From: JBOFFC01 sp051648405 | Lineage (GTDB): Bacteria; Planctomycetota; Planctomycetia; Pirellulales; Lacipirellulaceae | Length of the DNA: 24,022 nt | NCBI GenBank assembly: GCA_051648405.1 | Contig: JBOFFC010000140.1 | Coordinates: forward strand, 1-24,022 | Reading direction: 5' to 3' | In this document: positions 7,722 to 15,093 of the stretch, in pieces | Position numbering within the stretch: position 1 is the stretch's first letter | How the letters are laid out: each line of letters starts with the position of its first letter | Program-made: the position numbers and the translations under genes | Notes under the pieces: model-generated | The model's database searches: none | Told to the model about the DNA's origin: nothing | The model's input: only the letters and a program-made list of their open reading frames with translations

Positions 7722-8632
7722 CCCCCAGCACGGCTGCCATCGAATCGCCGACTATCCTGGCGAGTGAAGTCGAAACCGCGCCGGCGCCAACCCCGGCGCG
7801 CAAGCCCCACCTGGTCATCGAGCCCGTCAGCGGCTGGCGCTCGCTCCGGCTGGGCGAGCTGTGGGAGTTCCGCGACCTGCTCACCGCGCTCGGCATGCGC
7901 GACGTGCTGCTGGTCTACAAGCAGACGCTGCTGGGGGTCGCGTGGGTCGTGCTGCAGCCCCTCTTGGGCGCCGCGATCTTCGCGTTCGTCTTCGGCGTGC
8001 TCGCCGACATGCCCTCGGGCAAGCTCCCCTACTTCGTGTTTGCCTTCGCCGGGATGCTCGGCTGGACGATGTTCTCGGCGACCCTCACCGCCGCGTCGCT
8101 GGTGATGGTCAACAACGCCCACCTGGTGAGCAAGATCTACTTCCCGCGGCTGCTGCTACCGCTGTCGAGCGCGTTCCAGCCAGTGGTGAACTTCGGGGTT
8201 GGCCTGCTGCTGATGGCCGTCTTGATGGAAATCTACGGCGTGGCGCCCACTTGGCGGCTGCTGATGCTGCCGCTGGCGACTGCGCTGCTGCTAGCGTTCG
8301 CGCTAGGCCTGGGGTTCTGGTGCTCGTCGGTGATGGTCCGCTACCGCGACGTGCGGTTCGTGGTCCCCGTGGCGGTGCAGTTCCTGCTGTACGCGAGCCC
8401 CGTCGGCTACAGCCTCGCCGCCCTGGGGGACAAGGTCCCCGGCCCGTGGCAGGCGGCGTACCTGCTGAACCCGCTGGCAAGCCTGATGGAACTGTTCCGC
8501 TGGACGCTGCTGGCCGAGGGGACGCTCGACCCGTGGTGGGTCGCCTACAGCGCAGCGGCGGCGGTCGCGACGCTTGTCGCGGGGGCGTTCGCGTTCCGAA
8601 GGGCCGAACGGGGGTTCGCGGATGTTATCTGA
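7718..8632 (+). CDS. ABC-2 type polysaccharide export permease (Wzm-like)
   Basis: This is the membrane half of an ABC exporter that moves lipid-linked polysaccharide across the inner membrane. The protein (304 aa) has a cytosolic N-terminus of about 55 residues. The amphipathic entry segment typical of Wzm/TagG proteins follows (LLTALGMRDVLLVYKQT, 54-70). There are about six membrane helices, at roughly 71-95, 105-130, 150-172, 180-205, 213-235 and 272-292. GTG 7718 is preferred over upstream in-frame starts because it gives the GTGA overlap used across this cluster and a family-like length. Third codon positions are G/C-saturated: codons 209-253 contain no A/T-ended codon. Its partner ATPase is not adjacent; an FkbM methyltransferase gene lies between them, overlapping this gene by 11 nt. 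Confidence 0.92.
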   Translation: MTPSTAAIESPTILASEVETAPAPTPARKPHLVIEPVSGWRSLRLGELWEFRDLLTALGMRDVLLVYKQTLLGVAWVVLQPLLGAAIFAFVFGVLADMPSGKLPYFVFAFAGMLGWTMFSATLTAASLVMVNNAHLVSKIYFPRLLLPLSSAFQPVVNFGVGLLLMAVLMEIYGVAPTWRLLMLPLATALLLAFALGLGFWCSSVMVRYRDVRFVVPVAVQFLLYASPVGYSLAALGDKVPGPWQAAYLLNPLASLMELFRWTLLAEGTLDPWWVAYSAAAAVATLVAGAFAFRRAERGFADVI

Positions 8633-9446
8633 GGGGGTTGCAACGCTACCCAACTCAGCGCGATGGAAGCGAGGGCTGCGTAGCGCGCACCGGCTTCCTG
8701 AGCTGATTTCCTGCCTGCGCGAGGTCCGCACCGTCAAGCCCTTAGTGTTCGACTTCCTACAGCTCCGGGCGATCGACCACCCTTGGTCGTTCGTCTCTCG
8801 GTCGGGAGTCACAATCCGTGTAGAAGATTGGTGGGATGCGACGACGCTCTGGGCGATCTACTGCGCACGCGAGTACGACGTGCGAAAGGATGACCGCGTA
8901 GTTGTCGATCTCGGCGCCAACATCGGCGTGTTCGCAACCTACGCGGCATCTGCAGCACAACAATGCCGCGTGCATTCCTACGAGCCGTTTCCCTCGACGT
9001 TCATCCGTCTGAACGAAAACGTTCATCGCAACACACTCGCCCATCGCGTTATCTGCTACGAAGAGGCAGTCTTTGCATCGACAGGGTTTGCGATGATGGA
9101 TTCCGCCGATCGAGCAAGTGTGACAAGGGCGCTTTCCGATGCCCCTCTACATTCTGATTCCATCGCGGTTCGGACGATCGGACTCGAAGAGGTGCTCGAA
9201 CGATGCAATACGGGTCACATCGACCTGTTGAAGATCGACATTGAAGGCTCCGAAGCCGCGGTCCTTGAAGCCGCCAGCGACGTGGCGCTAGGACGAATCG
9301 GTCGCATTTGTGTCGAGATCCATCGCGCCGCCGACCAACTGCCGATTTACCGGCGCCTTGAGTCGGTCGGGTTCACCGCTACCCGCAAGCGGGGCCACGG
9401 AGAGGAGCAGACTGTCACCTTCGAGCGACCGCACCGCGATGCCTGA
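8622..9446 (+). CDS. FkbM-family methyltransferase (2), between permease and ATPase
   Basis: The protein (274 aa) has motif I VVVDLGANIG (93-102), the acidic-loop segment YEPF (120-123) and the FkbM signature LLKIDIEGSEAAVLE (202-216). The predicted role is SAM-dependent methylation of a glycan hydroxyl. ATG 8622 was chosen; it lies 11 nt inside the permease gene, and the frame stays open further upstream only as a shadow. The 3' end overlaps the ATPase start by 8 nt. Its codon use differs from both neighbours: 11 of the 30 codons 94-123 end in A or T, against none in long stretches of the permease and ATPase. That fits a separate history. Its position suggests coupling of methylation to export, as for terminal methyl caps in ABC-exported O-antigens; this is inference. 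Confidence 0.87.
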   Translation: MLSEGVATLPNSARWKRGLRSAHRLPELISCLREVRTVKPLVFDFLQLRAIDHPWSFVSRSGVTIRVEDWWDATTLWAIYCAREYDVRKDDRVVVDLGANIGVFATYAASAAQQCRVHSYEPFPSTFIRLNENVHRNTLAHRVICYEEAVFASTGFAMMDSADRASVTRALSDAPLHSDSIAVRTIGLEEVLERCNTGHIDLLKIDIEGSEAAVLEAASDVALGRIGRICVEIHRAADQLPIYRRLESVGFTATRKRGHGEEQTVTFERPHRDA

Positions 9447-10740
9447 CCCCGCCATTCGCATCCGCGGCCTCTCGAAGGCCTACACAATCTCGCACGACCG
9501 CGAGCGTTCGACCAGCCTGCGCGAGGCGGTCACGCGCCGGCTGCGCAGCCCCTTCCGCCGCGCCGAGACCGAGACCTTCTGGGCCCTCAAGGACATCGAC
9601 CTCGACGTCGAGCGCGGCGAGGTCGTCGGCGTCATCGGCCGCAACGGCGCCGGCAAGAGCACGCTCCTCAAGGTCCTCAGCCGGATCACCGAGCCGACCG
9701 CCGGGCGCGTCGAGCTGTTCGGCCGCGTCGGCTCGCTGCTCGAGGTCGGCACCGGCTTCCACCCCGAGCTGACCGGCCGCGAGAACATCTACCTGAACGG
9801 GGCGATCCTCGGCATGCGGCGCCCGGAGATCCGCCGCCAGTTCGACGCGATCATCGACTTCGCGGGGGTCGAGAAGTTCCTCGACACCCCCGTCAAGCGC
9901 TACAGCAGCGGCATGTACGTGCGGCTGGCGTTCGCCGTTGCCGCGCACCTGAACCCCGAGATCCTGATCGTCGACGAGGTCCTCGCCGTCGGCGACGCGG
10001 AGTTCCAGAAGAAGTGCCTGGGGAAGATGCAGGACGTGGCGCAGAGCGGGCGGACGGTGCTGTTTGTGAGCCACAATATGGGAGCGGTTTTATCGCTAAC
10101 AAGCCGCGCACTCGTGTTACACAAAGGCCGATCCGCGTTCTACGGACGCACACCCGAGGCGCTTACACATTACTCGACGGCACTCGACGTCCACCCACAG
10201 CAGGGGACCGCAGTTAACCTGTTCAACTCGTTGCTTCTTCAATCTCCAGTGTGCTGCCCGCAGCAAAGCAGCCGGCATTCGTCGCATCGGGTATCACTTC
10301 AACTAAAAGCCTGTGCCGACGAGGTTATCTACGATATTGCGCTTCTTTTGCATGGGCCCGACGGCAACCGGATTGCACTCTTCGACCTCCGGTCGCCATC
10401 TGGTCCGTACTACCTCGATCGGCACGCAACGGCACGTTTTGAGCTATCGATTCCTGACCTACCGTTGGTAGAGGGTGCCTACGACCTCGGCGTGTACGTG
10501 AACTGCAATGGCGGCGCATGTTCCACTTTCGACGGGTGGCAGCTGATTGCGCCTCCAATAGAGCATCCTGGAATTGAGAGACGCGAGCCTCAGTACCGTG
10601 GTCTGCTTGACGTCCCGTTCACTTTTACAGCGTTACACATCGCTTCAAACAAAACAGAATCTTTTGGGGCGAAAGAACTTCAATGTGCATTATTGACCGA
10701 AGCTAGCAAGGCCGGAGGTCCGCCGAATGACTTTGCGTGA
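9439..10740 (+). CDS. ABC exporter ATPase with C-terminal domain (Wzt-like)
   Basis: The protein (433 aa) is the nucleotide-binding subunit for polysaccharide export. Walker A GRNGAGKST is at 67-75, signature YSSGM at 155-159, Walker B ILIVDE at 175-180 and H-loop His212. Residues from about 250 to 433 form an additional domain with beta-strand-like segments (VSLQLKA, YDIALLLHGPDG, YDLGVYVN). This corresponds to the carbohydrate-binding C-terminal domain of Wzt-type ATPases, which read the chain terminus. ATG 9439 overlaps the preceding methyltransferase gene by 8 nt. The gene is a compositional chimera. Codons 67-166 contain no A/T-ended codon at all, yet from Met214, just after the H-loop, 9 of the next 20 codons end in A or T and this continues to the stop. 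The function is firm; the ligand is unknown. Confidence 0.93.
   Translation: MPDPAIRIRGLSKAYTISHDRERSTSLREAVTRRLRSPFRRAETETFWALKDIDLDVERGEVVGVIGRNGAGKSTLLKVLSRITEPTAGRVELFGRVGSLLEVGTGFHPELTGRENIYLNGAILGMRRPEIRRQFDAIIDFAGVEKFLDTPVKRYSSGMYVRLAFAVAAHLNPEILIVDEVLAVGDAEFQKKCLGKMQDVAQSGRTVLFVSHNMGAVLSLTSRALVLHKGRSAFYGRTPEALTHYSTALDVHPQQGTAVNLFNSLLLQSPVCCPQQSSRHSSHRVSLQLKACADEVIYDIALLLHGPDGNRIALFDLRSPSGPYYLDRHATARFELSIPDLPLVEGAYDLGVYVNCNGGACSTFDGWQLIAPPIEHPGIERREPQYRGLLDVPFTFTALHIASNKTESFGAKELQCALLTEASKAGGPPNDFA
10714..10719 (+). promoter_or_regulatory. Strong Shine-Dalgarno GGAGGT for the DUF268 gene
   Basis: GGAGGT lies 7 nt before ATG 10727, inside the 3' end of the wzt-like gene. It is the best ribosome-binding site in the window and fixes the start of the DUF268 gene, where the overlap is 14 nt rather than 4. 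Confidence 0.65.
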
Positions 10741-11485
10741 CGGTCTGAAGATGGTGCCCGGAGCACGCCGGGCACGACGGCTTCTTCGGCAAGTAGAAAC
10801 TGCGGCTACGATGATGCGGTTTCGTCAGTCGACGGCGCGCCAACGACCGGAGCTCCCCGCACCATGGTCCGACAGGTTCTTCTGCCTAGGCGACGCTACC
10901 CCCACCACCGCGTTTGACCGCCACTACGTGTACCACACGTCGTGGGCCGCAAGGCAAGTAGCTCGGTCCTCACCTGCTCTACACGTCGACATTTCGTCAT
11001 CTCTGTTTTTTGTCGGTATCATGTCCGCGTACTGTCGAGTACTGCACCTCGATTTTCGCCCGCCGCCGCTCGTTCTCTCCGGGCTTCAATGCGACGCCGG
11101 CGATCTTATGTCGCTGCCGTTCGAGACGAACTCCATCGTAAGCCTGTCCTGCCTGCACGTACTCGAGCACGTTGGGCTAGGTCGATACGGGGATCCTCTC
11201 GACCCGAACGGCGACCGTCTGGCCGCCGCCGAACTCTCAAGAGTGTTGGCCATCGGCGGCACGCTCTTGGTCGTGGTCCCGGTGGGAAGGCCCCGTGTTT
11301 GCTTCAATGCGCACCGTGTCTATTCAGCTGAGATGGTCCGCGGCTTGTTCGAGTCGCTAACTTTAACGGACTGGCAGTTGCTACCAGATAGCGGCGATGA
11401 TGGTCTAGTGGAGCGTCCAAGTGACGAGCTCGTCGCTTTGCAAGAGTACGGCTGTGGATGCTTTCGCTTTGAGAAAACGAGTTGA
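10727..11485 (+). CDS. DUF268-family protein, methyltransferase-like
   Basis: The protein (252 aa) resembles the DUF268 family. Its hallmark run LHVLEHVGLGRYGDPLDP is at residues 143-160, preceded by HVDISS (86-91) and LHLDFRPPP (106-114). PVGRPRVCFNAHR (185-197) follows. The layout resembles a class I methyltransferase fold with an altered SAM loop (DIS in place of DxGxG), and the biochemical activity of the family is not established to my knowledge. It is common in polysaccharide clusters. It overlaps the Wzt gene by 14 nt and the fucosyltransferase gene by 4 nt (TTGA). Codon use is distinctly less G/C-biased than in the exporter genes, continuous with the Wzt C-terminal domain and the next gene. 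Confidence 0.8.
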   Translation: MTLRDGLKMVPGARRARRLLRQVETAATMMRFRQSTARQRPELPAPWSDRFFCLGDATPTTAFDRHYVYHTSWAARQVARSSPALHVDISSSLFFVGIMSAYCRVLHLDFRPPPLVLSGLQCDAGDLMSLPFETNSIVSLSCLHVLEHVGLGRYGDPLDPNGDRLAAAELSRVLAIGGTLLVVVPVGRPRVCFNAHRVYSAEMVRGLFESLTLTDWQLLPDSGDDGLVERPSDELVALQEYGCGCFRFEKTS

Positions 11486-12474
11486 TTGTAGCGCGTTTAA
11501 CCGACGGGCTAGGCAACCAGCTGTTCCAATATGCCGCTGCGCGTAGACTTGCGATTGTACATGACGTACCGCTGGTTCTTGACACCGAGTGGTTTCGCAA
11601 TAACAAGTCGCGACGCTGCGAGATCTGGGACTTTAACATTGTTGCGAGGGAGGCGCGAGTGTCGGACATTGCACGGATCGCGCCCTATGAGGCGTTTGCC
11701 CGCGTCGTCAAGGCAAGCGTCGGGATTCACCTCTCCCGAGTCCCGCTTGGCATTCTTCGCAGATTCGGATATCACTCGCCGTGGATGACCACCACTTGGA
11801 CGACGCTCGCTGACGCAACTGCGGGCGGCGACAACATGTTTTTTGAACGCGACCTTAGCTTCGACCCCGCCGTCCTGTCCCTACCCAGAAACATTGGGAT
11901 CGCCGGCTATTGGCAGAGCGAGAAGTATTTTTCTGATGCCGCACATGTTTTGAGAGGAGAGTTGACCGAACGGACAGACCACGGCTCGATGAACGCGCGG
12001 TGCCTTGCTCGGATCCGCGACTGCGAGTCCGTGTCTGTTCATGTTCGTCGTGGGGACAAGGTCGGCAGCACCACTCATAGTGCGACATCCTCGCAGTACC
12101 TTGAGTCAGCGATGTCATTGATCAGCGACAAAGTCGCGTCGCCCGTGTTTTTCTTTTTCTCCGACGACACGACGTGGGTTAAGGGTGCATTCGGTGACAG
12201 GCGTGACGTAATCATCGTCGATCACAACACTCCAGATCGTGGCGGGCACGACTTAATGCTCATGGCCGCATGCAAGCACAATATCATTGCATCGAGCTCT
12301 ATGAGCTGGTGGGGTGCGTGGCTTAACAGCAACTCAGATAAAGTTGTACTTAGTCCGCACCCGTCGCTCTGGTACAGGGACTCCGGATTCTTGGGTTGCG
12401 ATGTACTCCCCGAGGGCTGGATTGTCGTTCAGTACCCTCTTGCCCATTCGCGTGTTCTCCAACAGGAGCACTAG
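11482..12474 (+). CDS. GT11 family glycosyltransferase (alpha-1,2-fucosyltransferase-like)
   Basis: The protein (330 aa) is predicted to transfer fucose or a related deoxysugar from a GDP-sugar in alpha-1,2 linkage. Family motifs in order are GLGNQLFQYAAARRLA (9-24), GYWQSEKYF (142-150), VSVHVRRGD (184-192, GDP-fucose binding), FSDD (226-229) and MAACKHNIIASSSMSWWGAW (261-280). The start is TTG 11482, overlapping the DUF268 stop as TTGA. A 4-nt gap separates it from the following methyltransferase gene, the only gap in the gene train. Codon use is among the least G/C-biased in the cluster (13 of codons 18-47 end in A/T), suggesting acquisition from elsewhere. Donor and acceptor sugars are inferred from the family only. 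Confidence 0.9.
   Translation: MIVARLTDGLGNQLFQYAAARRLAIVHDVPLVLDTEWFRNNKSRRCEIWDFNIVAREARVSDIARIAPYEAFARVVKASVGIHLSRVPLGILRRFGYHSPWMTTTWTTLADATAGGDNMFFERDLSFDPAVLSLPRNIGIAGYWQSEKYFSDAAHVLRGELTERTDHGSMNARCLARIRDCESVSVHVRRGDKVGSTTHSATSSQYLESAMSLISDKVASPVFFFFSDDTTWVKGAFGDRRDVIIVDHNTPDRGGHDLMLMAACKHNIIASSSMSWWGAWLNSNSDKVVLSPHPSLWYRDSGFLGCDVLPEGWIVVQYPLAHSRVLQQEH
12464..12468 (+). promoter_or_regulatory. Shine-Dalgarno AGGAG for the class I methyltransferase gene
   Basis: AGGAG lies 10 nt before ATG 12479 and supports that start over in-frame upstream codons, which would overlap the fucosyltransferase gene by up to 160 bp. Confidence 0.5.
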
Positions 12475-12478
12475 TCCA

Positions 12479-13252
12479 ATGGCACCCTACGACAGCGCCT
12501 TCTTCGAGCAGCAATCCGTCGGGTCGGCCCACTCGGCGGCCATCGTTGTGCCGTTAGTGATGGGATTGCTTCGACCGTCGCGGGTGGTGGACGTTGGCTG
12601 CGGAGTGGGCACATGGGCAGACGCCTTTCGCTCGGCCGGAGCGTCACGTGTGCTAGGGGTCGACGGCGACTACGTCGATCGGGCGCTGCTGCAGATCCCA
12701 GTTGAGGATTTCCGCCCCGTCGATCTCGCGAGAGACTGGCGATTGGACGAGGAGTTTGACCTCGCCGTGTCGCTCGAAGTCGCAGAGCACCTTTCGGAGG
12801 ACGCCGCACGCGGCTTCGTCGAGCGACTCTGCCGATCGGCCGAAGCGGTCCTCTTCTCGGCGGCGATCCCGCACCAGGGAGGCACCGACCACCGCAACGA
12901 GCAGTGGCCAACCTATTGGGCGCAGCTCTTCGCGGAGAACGCGTTCGCTTGCTTCGACGCGATTCGCCCCCGTGTGTGGGCCGATCCATCGATCGAGGTC
13001 TGGTACCGACAGAACACCCTCTTGTTCTGCCGCGAGGCGTCGCCAGCGTATCAGTCAGTGGTGGCTTCTTCGTCGCCACTTGCCCCGGACGCCGTGATGT
13101 CCTTAGTGCATCCGGAGCTGTTTGAGTGGAAGGTCGCGGCAGCCGCATCGAGCGTTGGCGTTGGAGCGGGTCCGCGGGCCCTTGTCGGCGCCTTCCCCAC
13201 CGCCGTAAGCCGGGCGCTCAAGAATCGGCTCCGGGTTGGCGAGCGTGAATAG
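12479..13252 (+). CDS. Class I SAM-dependent methyltransferase
   Basis: The protein (257 aa) has a clear SAM-binding core: VVDVGCGVGTWADAF (36-50) and the acidic residue in LGVDGDYVD (59-67). The post-motif VSLEVAEHLSED (97-108) follows, then HQGGTDHRNEQWP (132-144). That last segment is seen in methyltransferases of polysaccharide clusters that act on sugars or sugar nucleotides. It does not belong to the FkbM type. The last 70 residues are Ala/Val-rich and lack recognisable motifs. ATG 12479 is supported by AGGAG 10 nt upstream. The gene overlaps the next GT2 gene by 8 nt (if that gene begins at GTG 13245). The substrate is unknown. Confidence 0.85.
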   Translation: MAPYDSAFFEQQSVGSAHSAAIVVPLVMGLLRPSRVVDVGCGVGTWADAFRSAGASRVLGVDGDYVDRALLQIPVEDFRPVDLARDWRLDEEFDLAVSLEVAEHLSEDAARGFVERLCRSAEAVLFSAAIPHQGGTDHRNEQWPTYWAQLFAENAFACFDAIRPRVWADPSIEVWYRQNTLLFCREASPAYQSVVASSSPLAPDAVMSLVHPELFEWKVAAAASSVGVGAGPRALVGAFPTAVSRALKNRLRVGERE

Positions 13253-14165
13253 CCCCGTAGCACCTGCCGTCTCCGTGCTGATGCCGGTGTACAACTGCGA
13301 GCCGTACCTCGACGAGGCGATCCGCAGCATCCGCGACCAGACGATCACCGACTTCGAGTTCGTGATCGTCAACGACGGCTCGACCGACGGGTCGCTGGAG
13401 ACGATCCGCCGTCACGCGGCCGAAGACCCGCGGATCGTTGTGCTAGACCGACCCAACGGCGGCATCGTCGATGCCCTCAACGCTGGTCTAGCCGTCTGCC
13501 GCGGCGAGTTGGTCGCGAGGATGGACGGCGACGATTTTGCGAGCCCCTCGCGGCTTGAGCGACAGGTGACGTTCCTCGGAACAAACCCCGAAGTGGGGGT
13601 GGTTGGATGCGCGGCGGTTGTTGTCAACGAACTGGGAGTTGAGATCGGCTCAATCGACAATCCCGTCGGCCGGAGTGAAGCAACGCAGCTCGTCCTCGAC
13701 GGTGGGTACGCGCTCCTCCATCCGACGATCGTCGTTAGAGCCGGGCTGCTGAGATCGTTGCGGGGGTACGACCCCGATTTCCGCTATGCCGAGGACCTCG
13801 ACTTGTTGCTCCGTCTCGCTCAAGTCACCCGTCTTGCGAACCTGCCGGACAAGCTCCTTCGGTATCGGCGTCGGCGTGACTCGATGAGCGCGGCACGCGA
13901 GTCGATCTACCCTGCCTGGGATCTCAAAGCGATCCTGAAAGCGCGGAGTGATGGCTCCGTCCCATCGACGACGGTCGCACGTGCGTTCGACCGCGTGTCA
14001 TGGAGTCTGCTCGCCGAAGGGAACTTCCGAGGCGCCCTTGGCGCGGCCGCGAACGCCTGCGCCGCAGCGCCGTTCAGCGCAATTGGTCCTAGAGCGATTG
14101 CGCGAGCGATCAACAACTGGTTCTGGACTCCACGGGAAGGAGATCGTAGGGCGCATGCGAGCTAA
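13245..14165 (+). CDS. GT2 family glycosyltransferase (1)
   Basis: This inverting GT-A glycosyltransferase (306 aa) uses a nucleotide sugar. It has VSVLMPVYNCEPYLDEAI (9-26), the NDGSTDGS nucleotide-binding motif (43-50), the metal-binding MDGDD (93-97) and the acceptor/base motif YAEDLDL (181-187). GTG 13245 is chosen because it overlaps the previous stop (GTGAATAG); TTG 13236 in the same frame is an alternative. The C-terminal third is helical-looking and basic, with no membrane helix. Codons 8-55, encoding the conserved first half of the fold, contain no A/T-ended codon; farther in, A/T-ended codons become common. The 3' end overlaps the next gene by 11 nt. The sugar cannot be predicted. 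Confidence 0.9.
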   Translation: MNSPVAPAVSVLMPVYNCEPYLDEAIRSIRDQTITDFEFVIVNDGSTDGSLETIRRHAAEDPRIVVLDRPNGGIVDALNAGLAVCRGELVARMDGDDFASPSRLERQVTFLGTNPEVGVVGCAAVVVNELGVEIGSIDNPVGRSEATQLVLDGGYALLHPTIVVRAGLLRSLRGYDPDFRYAEDLDLLLRLAQVTRLANLPDKLLRYRRRRDSMSAARESIYPAWDLKAILKARSDGSVPSTTVARAFDRVSWSLLAEGNFRGALGAAANACAAAPFSAIGPRAIARAINNWFWTPREGDRRAHAS

Positions 14166-15093
14166 CTCCGCCCTTGAGCCGGCTGTTGACGCCGGCTCGC
14201 CGCGGGTCTCGGTTTGCATCTGCACAATGTCCCGTCCTGACGACTTGCGGCTGGCGTTGGAGTCGCTCGCCGCGTGTGTTCCAATGTCCCACGAGGTCGT
14301 CGTCAGCGACGACTCGCCCGAGCACGATCGTCGGAGCGAGTTGGTTTGCGACGAGTTCCCACGGGTCATCTACCGCCGTGGGCCGAGGCGCGGCCTGGCC
14401 GCGAACCGGAACTCGATCGTGGCGCTGAGCTCCGGTGATTGGGTTCACTTCATCGACGACGACGTTGTCGTGCCCTGCGATCTATACGGTCGAGTCACGC
14501 GAGTGCTCGTCGGCTGCCGCGACTCGTCAGTTGTCACAGGGGTCGAGCGACGTGTCTTACGTGGCGCTGCTGCCAAGGTGACGATCCTCGGCCCTCCGCG
14601 AATTGGGTTTTGGGCCCACGCCACGGAGGCGAGAGGCAAGCCAAACTGCGTGGTCATCAACGCTGCCTTCTTTCCGCGGCGGCTGTTCCAGTCCGGCGTG
14701 ATGTTCGATGAGTTCCTACGTTACGGTTGCGAGGAGTTTGACGTGTCGCTGGCTGCCGCGAGAGCTGGTTTCCCGCTTCACTTTGACCCTTCGATCGAGG
14801 TCACTCACACTCCGTCAACGGACAACCGGGACTGGTACGCAGACGTCGTACTCGCATCAACGGTATATGCCGGGCTCAAGCGGCATTGGGTGCATCGCAG
14901 GAGCCCCCTCGCCGCCATCGTCTTCCTTGCTATCGCAGTACCACGCGTTGTGGTTCATCGATTACGCACAGAAGGAGTTGCGTCAATTGCGCCCCTTGTA
15001 GTTCAGATCGCGCGAGGCGTCGGAGCATTTGTTCGACGGAACGTCTTCGGGGCACGGCGCTTTGCCTCAGGCTGGTCGGACCTGCGTGTCTAA
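14155..15093 (+). CDS. GT2 family glycosyltransferase (2)
   Basis: The protein (312 aa) has a GT-A fold: VSVCICTMSRPDDLRLALES (18-37), VVSDDSPE (49-56), the FIDDDVVVP metal-binding motif (99-107) and GCEEFDVSLAAARAGF (191-206), which matches the ED base motif. A hydrophobic stretch at about 252-265 near the C-terminus, flanked by basic residues, may attach it to the membrane. ATG 14155 lies 11 nt inside the previous gene, with AAGGAG at 14137-14142 as a distant Shine-Dalgarno site. The 3' end overlaps the next gene by 8 nt if GTG 15086 is that gene's start. Donor and acceptor are unknown. Confidence 0.88.
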   Translation: MRANSALEPAVDAGSPRVSVCICTMSRPDDLRLALESLAACVPMSHEVVVSDDSPEHDRRSELVCDEFPRVIYRRGPRRGLAANRNSIVALSSGDWVHFIDDDVVVPCDLYGRVTRVLVGCRDSSVVTGVERRVLRGAAAKVTILGPPRIGFWAHATEARGKPNCVVINAAFFPRRLFQSGVMFDEFLRYGCEEFDVSLAAARAGFPLHFDPSIEVTHTPSTDNRDWYADVVLASTVYAGLKRHWVHRRSPLAAIVFLAIAVPRVVVHRLRTEGVASIAPLVVQIARGVGAFVRRNVFGARRFASGWSDLRV

